NCBI GenBank assembly: GCA_031275145.1
Contig: JAISPE010000299.1
Coordinates: 1 to 10,221 of the forward strand
Length of the DNA: 10,221 nt
Direction of reading: 5' to 3'
From: Prevotellaceae bacterium
Lineage (GTDB): Bacteria > Bacteroidota > Bacteroidia > Bacteroidales > UBA932
Under the pieces are notes generated by a model. The model had not been told where the DNA came from. It ran no database searches and saw nothing but the letters and a program-made list of their open reading frames with translations. Below are positions 6,928-10,221 of the stretch, piece after piece; the stretch's first letter is position 1, and the number at the start of each line of letters is the position of its first letter. A program made the translations under genes and the position numbers.

Positions 6928-7932
6928 ATGGCAATATTAGCATTTCAGAAACCTGAGAAGGTTATTATGCTTAACGCAGACAATGCGTTCAGCAAGTTTG
7001 AGTTTCGACCTCTTGAACCCGGATACGGTATTACTATAGGAAACTCGCTCCGTCGTATTTTACTTTCGTCTCTTGAAGGTTACGCAATAAGTTGTGTGAA
7101 AATTCTGGGCGTCGATCACGAGTTTACAACGATTCCCGGAGTGATAGAAAACGTTGTCGAATTTATTTTGAATCTGAAAAAAATCAGATTTAAAAGCCTT
7201 ATCGAAGGCGTTGATAATGAAAAAATCACTGTGGTGATTACCGGACAGAGCGAATTGAAGGCAGGATTGCTGAACAATTTTCTCAATTCGTTTGAGGTTC
7301 TTAATCCCGAGCAGTTAATCTGCCGCATGGAACCTTCGGTTAAATTGCAGTTCGATTTAACTGTCAAAAAAGGAAGGGGATATGTCCCCGCCGAGGAAAA
7401 CCGTCCGGAAGGAACGGAACTCGGAGTGATTCCGATTGATTCTATCCACACTCCAATCAAGAATGTCAAATGGTCTGTTGAAAACTGGCGTGTCGAGCAA
7501 AAGACAGACTACGAGAAGTTAGTCCTTGAGATTACCACGGATGGCTCCATCTCTCCCAAAGATGCTTTGAAAGAGGCCGCTAATATCCTGATTCACCATT
7601 TTATGCTGTTTACCGACGAGCGGAAGATTACGGAAGAACTTGAAGTAAAGGTAAAAGATTCGGGATATATCGATTATGACGAGGATATCAGTCAAATACG
7701 GCAGTTACTGAAGACGAAACTGATTGACATGGATTTGTCTGTCAGAGCATTGAACTGTCTGAAATCAGCAGAAGTCGATACACTGGCTTCTCTGGTGAAA
7801 TTTCAGAGAGCCGATTTGATGAAGTTCCGTAATTTCGGTAAAAAATCGTTGACAGAGATAGACGAGCTTTTAGAGAAGCATAATCTGTCTTTCGGTATGG
7901 ATATAACAAGGTATAAATTAGACAAAAACTAA
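6928..7932 (+). CDS. rpoA: DNA-directed RNA polymerase subunit alpha
   Basis: RpoA dimerises to scaffold RNA polymerase assembly, and its C-terminal domain contacts DNA and activators. From the ATG chosen the product has 334 residues and begins [15 protein letters not shown], the conserved Bacteroidota start. The N-terminal domain includes [22 protein letters not shown] (33-54) and [15 protein letters not shown] (72-86). The C-terminal domain lies at about 268-327, with [22 protein letters not shown] and [22 protein letters not shown] longer form from the ATG at 6895 would add 11 basic residues ([11 protein letters not shown]) and has the better SD, so the true start is open. rplQ follows 6 bases after the stop. 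Confidence 0.95.
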   Translation: MAILAFQKPEKVIMLNADNAFSKFEFRPLEPGYGITIGNSLRRILLSSLEGYAISCVKILGVDHEFTTIPGVIENVVEFILNLKKIRFKSLIEGVDNEKITVVITGQSELKAGLLNNFLNSFEVLNPEQLICRMEPSVKLQFDLTVKKGRGYVPAEENRPEGTELGVIPIDSIHTPIKNVKWSVENWRVEQKTDYEKLVLEITTDGSISPKDALKEAANILIHHFMLFTDERKITEELEVKVKDSGYIDYDEDISQIRQLLKTKLIDMDLSVRALNCLKSAEVDTLASLVKFQRADLMKFRNFGKKSLTEIDELLEKHNLSFGMDITRYKLDKN

Positions 7933-7938
7933 GAAATA

Positions 7939-8661
7939 ATGAGACATAACAAGAAATTTAATCATTTGGGCCGTACTGCAGAGCATCGTAAAGCGCTGCT
8001 GGCCAATATGGCTTCATCGTTGATTAAACATAAGCGAATTACAACGACCGTTGCCAAAGCCAAGGCTTTGCGGGTATATATAGAGCCGCTGATTACTAAA
8101 TCGAAAGCTGCAAACAGCGCCGTTATCACTCCGGTAGTCAAAACCGTTGATGTGGTCAGGAAAGACGGAAGTGTTGAAAAGGTTGAGAAAACAGTCAAAG
8201 TTAATTCTTCAACGCCGGCACGACGTCTGGTTTTTAGCTATCTGAAGGACAAAGAAGCTGTTAAGGAACTGTTCGGAACTGTGGCTTCGAAAGTAGGCGA
8301 CCGTCCGGGAGGATATACTCGCGTCCTGAAAACAGGTTTCCGTCAGGGTGACGCCGCTGAAATGGCAATTATAGAGCTTGTCGATTTCAACGAAAGTGCG
8401 TTAGCCGGAACAACGAAGAAAGAGACAAAGAAAGCTACTCGCCGCAGTCGCAGAAAATCCTCGTCCAGTGCAGCAGCAACAACTGCTCAGCCTGCACATC
8501 AAAAAGCGGAAAGAGAAATCGTTACTTCGGTAGTTGAAAGCGCTCCGACGGGTGAAGAGCCAGTCGCCGAACAGCCCGCAGTCGAAGATGTCGCTGTTGA
8601 GCAGACGGATGTCGTTGTCGAGCAGACGGAAACAGAAAACTCTGCTCCCGAACAGGCATAA
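7939..8661 (+). CDS. rplQ: 50S ribosomal protein L17 with insertion and long C-terminal tail
   Basis: L17 (bL17) lies at the polypeptide exit side of the large subunit. The core is clear: [45 protein letters not shown] at 1-45, EPLITKSK at 49-56, then [15 protein letters not shown] at 90-104 and [30 protein letters not shown] at 120-149. Two parts are extra. About 30 residues (57-90), rich in Val and Lys, sit where E. coli L17 has only a few residues. A tail of about 90 residues (150-240) starts basic ([18 protein letters not shown]) and becomes acidic and rich in Ala, Glu, Val and Gln, with a VEQT repeat. Bacteroidota L17 proteins usually have a shorter tail of this kind. At 240 residues it is about twice the E. 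coli length. It is the last gene before a terminator. Confidence 0.96.
   Translation: MRHNKKFNHLGRTAEHRKALLANMASSLIKHKRITTTVAKAKALRVYIEPLITKSKAANSAVITPVVKTVDVVRKDGSVEKVEKTVKVNSSTPARRLVFSYLKDKEAVKELFGTVASKVGDRPGGYTRVLKTGFRQGDAAEMAIIELVDFNESALAGTTKKETKKATRRSRRKSSSSAAATTAQPAHQKAEREIVTSVVESAPTGEEPVAEQPAVEDVAVEQTDVVVEQTETENSAPEQA
8596..8630 (+). repeat. Direct repeat in the tail of rplQ, 21-base period
   Basis: GTTGAGCAGACGGA (8596-8609) and GTCGAGCAGACGGA (8617-8630) differ at one base and lie 21 bases apart. They encode a seven-residue repeat beginning VEQT. This suggests the acidic tail grew partly by in-frame duplication. Confidence 0.7.
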
Positions 8662-8686
8662 ATTTAAAAGTGAAACAATATTTTTT

Positions 8687-8725
8687 CCCGTATTTGCTTT
8701 TATTAGTGAATACGGGTTTTGTTTT
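8687..8725 (+). terminator. Intrinsic terminator of the ribosomal protein cluster
   Basis: CCCGTATT (8687-8694) and AATACGGG (8709-8716) form a perfect 8-bp stem over a 14-base loop, followed at once by TTTTGTTTT (8717-8725). It begins 25 bases after the rplQ stop and is the only clear intrinsic terminator in the window. Confidence 0.88.
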
Positions 8726-8779
8726 GGATCTATTTGCAAATTCAGACCTCTTGAAACGCGATGCCCGCCTGCGCAGAAA

Positions 8780-8869
8780 TTACCGCAATTTTTTACCGTA
8801 AAGGTACAAAGGACATAAAGGTTGTACAAAGGGCTTTGTGTAACCTTTGTATTCCTTGCGGTAAAAAAT
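8780..8869. repeat. AAAGG-phased intergenic palindrome
   Basis: Two outer arms, 8788-8812 and 8844-8869, are near-perfect reverse complements, framed by TTTTTTACCG and CGGTAAAAAA. Inside, 8817-8831 and 8834-8848 form a second hairpin that pairs over 15 positions, two of them G-U. The two pairings share 8844-8848 and exclude each other. AAAGG occurs at 8800, 8808, 8817 and 8828, and its complement CCTTT or a close variant near 8834, 8844 and 8854, so the motif recurs about every 8-11 bases. TTACCGCAA at 8780-8788 is also a perfect match to TTGCGGTAA at 8856-8864. It resembles a worn REP-like or MITE-like intergenic repeat. Confidence 0.7.
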
Positions 8870-8942
8870 GTAAACAGTCTTCCGGTTTCAACAGTCTTTA
8901 TTTCACAGAGTTTTATGTGTAGCGGCGCAGATTCACAAAAAG

Positions 8943-8978
8943 TTTCATACCTATTAATGATTAGCTGACAGTATGAAA
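8943..8978. repeat. Inverted repeat upstream of the ferric-reductase-like gene's promoter
   Basis: TTTCATAC (8943-8950) and GTATGAAA (8971-8978) are perfect 8-base inverted repeats with a 20-base spacer. They end 17 bases upstream of the proposed -33 box, a position that would suit a regulator-binding site. No known operator is recognised. Confidence 0.4.
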
Positions 8979-8980
8979 AA

Positions 8981-8994
8981 CCCAACAAATTGGG
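8981..8994 (-). terminator. Small hairpin, terminator-like on the minus strand
   Basis: CCCAA (8981-8985) and TTGGG (8990-8994) pair perfectly over a CAAA loop. On the minus strand the stem is followed by five T (plus-strand A at 8976-8980), the shape of a weak intrinsic terminator. No minus-strand gene that would use it is seen, so its role is unclear. Confidence 0.3.
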
Positions 8995-9026
8995 ATTGCA
9001 CACTCTTTTCTATCGCCGTACTTTTG
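8995..9026 (+). promoter_or_regulatory. Promoter of the ferric-reductase-like gene
   Basis: TACTTTTG at 9019-9026 is an exact TAnnTTTG -7 box. ATTG at 8995-8998, 20 bases upstream, matches TTTG at three of four positions. Transcription would begin near 9033 and give a leader of about 80 bases. Confidence 0.6.
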
Positions 9027-9052
9027 TCAAAAATTTAGTTGGATATTTATTT

Positions 9053-9115
9053 ATGAATCATTACAAAAGGATATTTTATTCCGGCACAGTAATAAAAAAT
9101 GTACAAACATTATGA
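9053..9115 (+). CDS. Putative 20-residue upstream ORF
   Basis: An ATG at 9053 opens a 20-codon frame encoding MNHYKRIFYSGTVIKNVQTL. Its TGA stop (9113-9115) overlaps the ATG of the next gene (9112-9114) as ATGA, the usual arrangement of translational coupling. It would lie fully inside the mRNA started near 9033. No SD is seen before it. The peptide has no recognisable domain and no run of a single amino acid that would suggest classical attenuation. Such a short frame can arise by chance, so it is tentative. Confidence 0.3.
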   Translation: MNHYKRIFYSGTVIKNVQTL

Positions 9116-10221
9116 TTAAGTTATTATTAGATTTCATTCAATTCCTGTATACTCTTGCGCCACTGTTCATGTCGCTGGCTGTCTTAACTCTGCTGTCTCT
9201 TTTATTGTCAAAATCAATAAAACGGCATGCAACAGTGTATTACATCGCATTTTCAATCCCTTTTATCATGGTCGCATTACCTTTTATTTGCAGACTGTTG
9301 GGAATTGAGATGTTCAGTTTCAGCCGGATTCCGTTTGTGGGCGGCATTCTGAGAGACTATATACATGTGGGGACGCTGGGTTTTCCTCTGCTGATTATTA
9401 TCATGTACATGGGAGCTTTAAGCCCTAAAAATCCCCATGTAAAAAAACTTCTCGGCATACGCAAAGAGCTGTCGATCCTGTCGGGATTCCCGATATTGAC
9501 GCATTCCCTGATTCGGGTGACGAACAATTTTCCGAACGCTCTCAAATTTTTCACCGACAATGAGGGGTACATGGCAAGCGGGAGAGTAACAAATGTACTG
9601 GGCGCTGGAATATCGAATTTCAGTTTCGTGCTGGGCGTTCTGATGCTGGTATTATTTATCCCGTTGTGGGTTACGTCTTTCGATTTTGTCCATAAACTTA
9701 TGGGAAACGTCAAATGGAGAAAATTGCAGAAATGGTCTTACGTTTTGTATGCTACACTGTTTATCCATGCTATATGCATACAGGTCGGTTTCATGCTGAA
9801 TCCCAGAGGAGGAAGAGAGACGCCAGGCCCCGCAGTCGAAGTGACAGCAACAAGGCCGGACAGACCCGACAGATCCGTCGAAAATCAGGGGTCGCAGCAA
9901 CCTGCGGGAAGAGACGAACACAGCGAAGAACACCACAGTGAACGAGGCAACAGAAACGCAGGGCAACCGGCAGCCGACAATGGCAATCACGCTAATCCTG
10001 AATTGCAGGGACGCGCGGAAAGAGGCAGACGTGGCGATAACAGCGCTGTACAGCCGGCAGCCGACAACGGCAACCAGGCAGCAAGACCGACAGGGAGAAG
10101 CGGACATCAGCAAAGTCCGGGTTTTGCAGACATTAACGTCAGCCCGCAGACAAAACAGTACATACATATCGCTTCCCTTCTTCTGATTTTCGGGTCATAT
10201 TTATACCTCCGCCTGAGAAAG
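9112..10221 (+). CDS. Ferric-reductase-like transmembrane protein (MsrQ/YedZ type), 3' end outside the window
   Basis: The open frame runs 370 codons to the window edge with no stop. It has about seven membrane segments: 8-33, 42-63, 85-103, 120-138, 167-189, 206-227 and 350-367. The stretch from 170 to 220 aligns by eye with MsrQ: a hydrophobic segment, PLWVTS, a basic loop, then WRKLQKWSYVLYATLFIHA. H131 (ILTHSLIR, after GIRKELSI) and H219 fit heme-ligand positions. The position of another MsrQ histidine is Q206. Such proteins pass electrons across the inner membrane through heme; the partner is unknown. Residues 230-349 form a long hydrophilic segment rich in Gly, Arg, Asn, Gln, Ala and Glu; from the positive-inside rule it should face the periplasm. 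The start follows the rplQ intergenic region and a fitting promoter; no SD is seen. Confidence 0.7.
   Translation, partial: MIKLLLDFIQFLYTLAPLFMSLAVLTLLSLLLSKSIKRHATVYYIAFSIPFIMVALPFICRLLGIEMFSFSRIPFVGGILRDYIHVGTLGFPLLIIIMYMGALSPKNPHVKKLLGIRKELSILSGFPILTHSLIRVTNNFPNALKFFTDNEGYMASGRVTNVLGAGISNFSFVLGVLMLVLFIPLWVTSFDFVHKLMGNVKWRKLQKWSYVLYATLFIHAICIQVGFMLNPRGGRETPGPAVEVTATRPDRPDRSVENQGSQQPAGRDEHSEEHHSERGNRNAGQPAADNGNHANPELQGRAERGRRGDNSAVQPAADNGNQAARPTGRSGHQQSPGFADINVSPQTKQYIHIASLLLIFGSYLYLRLRK
9967..10073 (+). repeat. 20-base direct repeat inside the membrane protein's insertion
   Basis: The 20 bases at 9967-9986 recur at 10054-10073 with a single mismatch (T9981 against C10068). The copies are 87 bases (29 codons) apart and both encode PAADNGN, preceded by Gln. 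They mark the insertion as a repeat-built, low-complexity segment. Confidence 0.8.

Larger units (their letters stand above)
8662..9111. other. Intergenic region between rplQ and the ferric-reductase-like gene
   Basis: These 450 bases hold no convincing long gene. In order they contain the rplQ terminator (8687-8725), about 55 bases without visible structure, a large phased palindrome (8780-8869), about 70 unremarkable bases, an inverted repeat (8943-8978), a small hairpin (8981-8994), a promoter (8995-9026) and a short upstream ORF that ends in the next gene's start codon. I found no tRNA or other known RNA gene. Confidence 0.7.

Noticed and set aside
8534..8818. A 94-codon plus-strand frame overlapping the rplQ tail
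   Set aside because: It is a shifted reading of the Glu/Val-rich tail that then runs through the terminator and into the palindrome; there is no conserved pattern.
8401..9003. A 200-codon open frame on the minus strand overlapping the end of rplQ and the intergenic region
   Set aside because: It lies antisense to the repetitive rplQ tail, crosses the rplQ terminator and the palindrome, and its product shows no recognisable domain. The rplQ frame explains the coding signal.
9099..9119. A second tiny frame starting at 9099 before the ferric-reductase-like gene
   Set aside because: It has only six codons, lies out of frame with the gene, and has no supporting signal.
9652..10167. A 171-codon minus-strand frame and short plus-strand frames over the end of the window
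   Set aside because: They are readings in other frames of the membrane protein's low-complexity insertion, whose GC-rich codons lack stops in several frames.

Overview
The window is a long plus-strand stretch of the spc/alpha ribosomal protein cluster of a Bacteroidota bacterium, most likely of the order Bacteroidales, followed by an intergenic region and the first 370 codons of a membrane protein gene. The phylum call rests on three things. The gene order is secY-map-infA-rpmJ-rpsM-rpsK-rpsD-rpoA-rplQ with no adk. The protein sequences are of Bacteroidota type: S4 without the N-terminal cysteine cluster, RpoA beginning [10 protein letters not shown]15 beginning MDLSNLKPA, and L17 with a charged tail. 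The promoters fit the TTTG-N19-21-TAnnTTTG pattern of this phylum, and most genes lack a Shine-Dalgarno (SD) sequence. The genus cannot be named from the sequence.

Layout. 1-193: AT-rich leader with one excellent and one weaker promoter. 194-4084: rpsH, rplF, rplR, rpsE, rpmD, rplO, secY, closely spaced. 4085-4185: a gap with a second promoter. 4186-8661: map, infA, rpmJ, rpsM, rpsK, rpsD, rpoA, rplQ, ended by a clear intrinsic terminator at 8687-8725. 8726-9111: non-coding, with a large phased palindrome, two smaller inverted repeats, a promoter and a 20-codon upstream ORF. 9112-10221: a ferric-reductase-like (MsrQ/YedZ-type) heme membrane protein that runs off the window and carries a long hydrophilic repeat-bearing insertion before its last membrane segment.

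The cluster genes work together. Ribosomal proteins of both subunits, IF-1 and the methionine aminopeptidase support translation and nascent-chain processing; SecY is the core of the export channel; RpoA is the scaffold of RNA polymerase. The promoter before map would allow the second half to be transcribed apart from the first.

Most of the window is ordinary housekeeping DNA, and I see no defence system, CRISPR array, intact mobile element or new multi-gene system. The points worth a second look are the insertion in the membrane protein and its apparently coupled upstream ORF, the AAAGG-phased palindrome after rplQ, a hairpin over an SD-led in-frame start just before the conserved rpoA start, the promoter at rpsH where rpsN is normally found, and the insertion plus long tail of L17.
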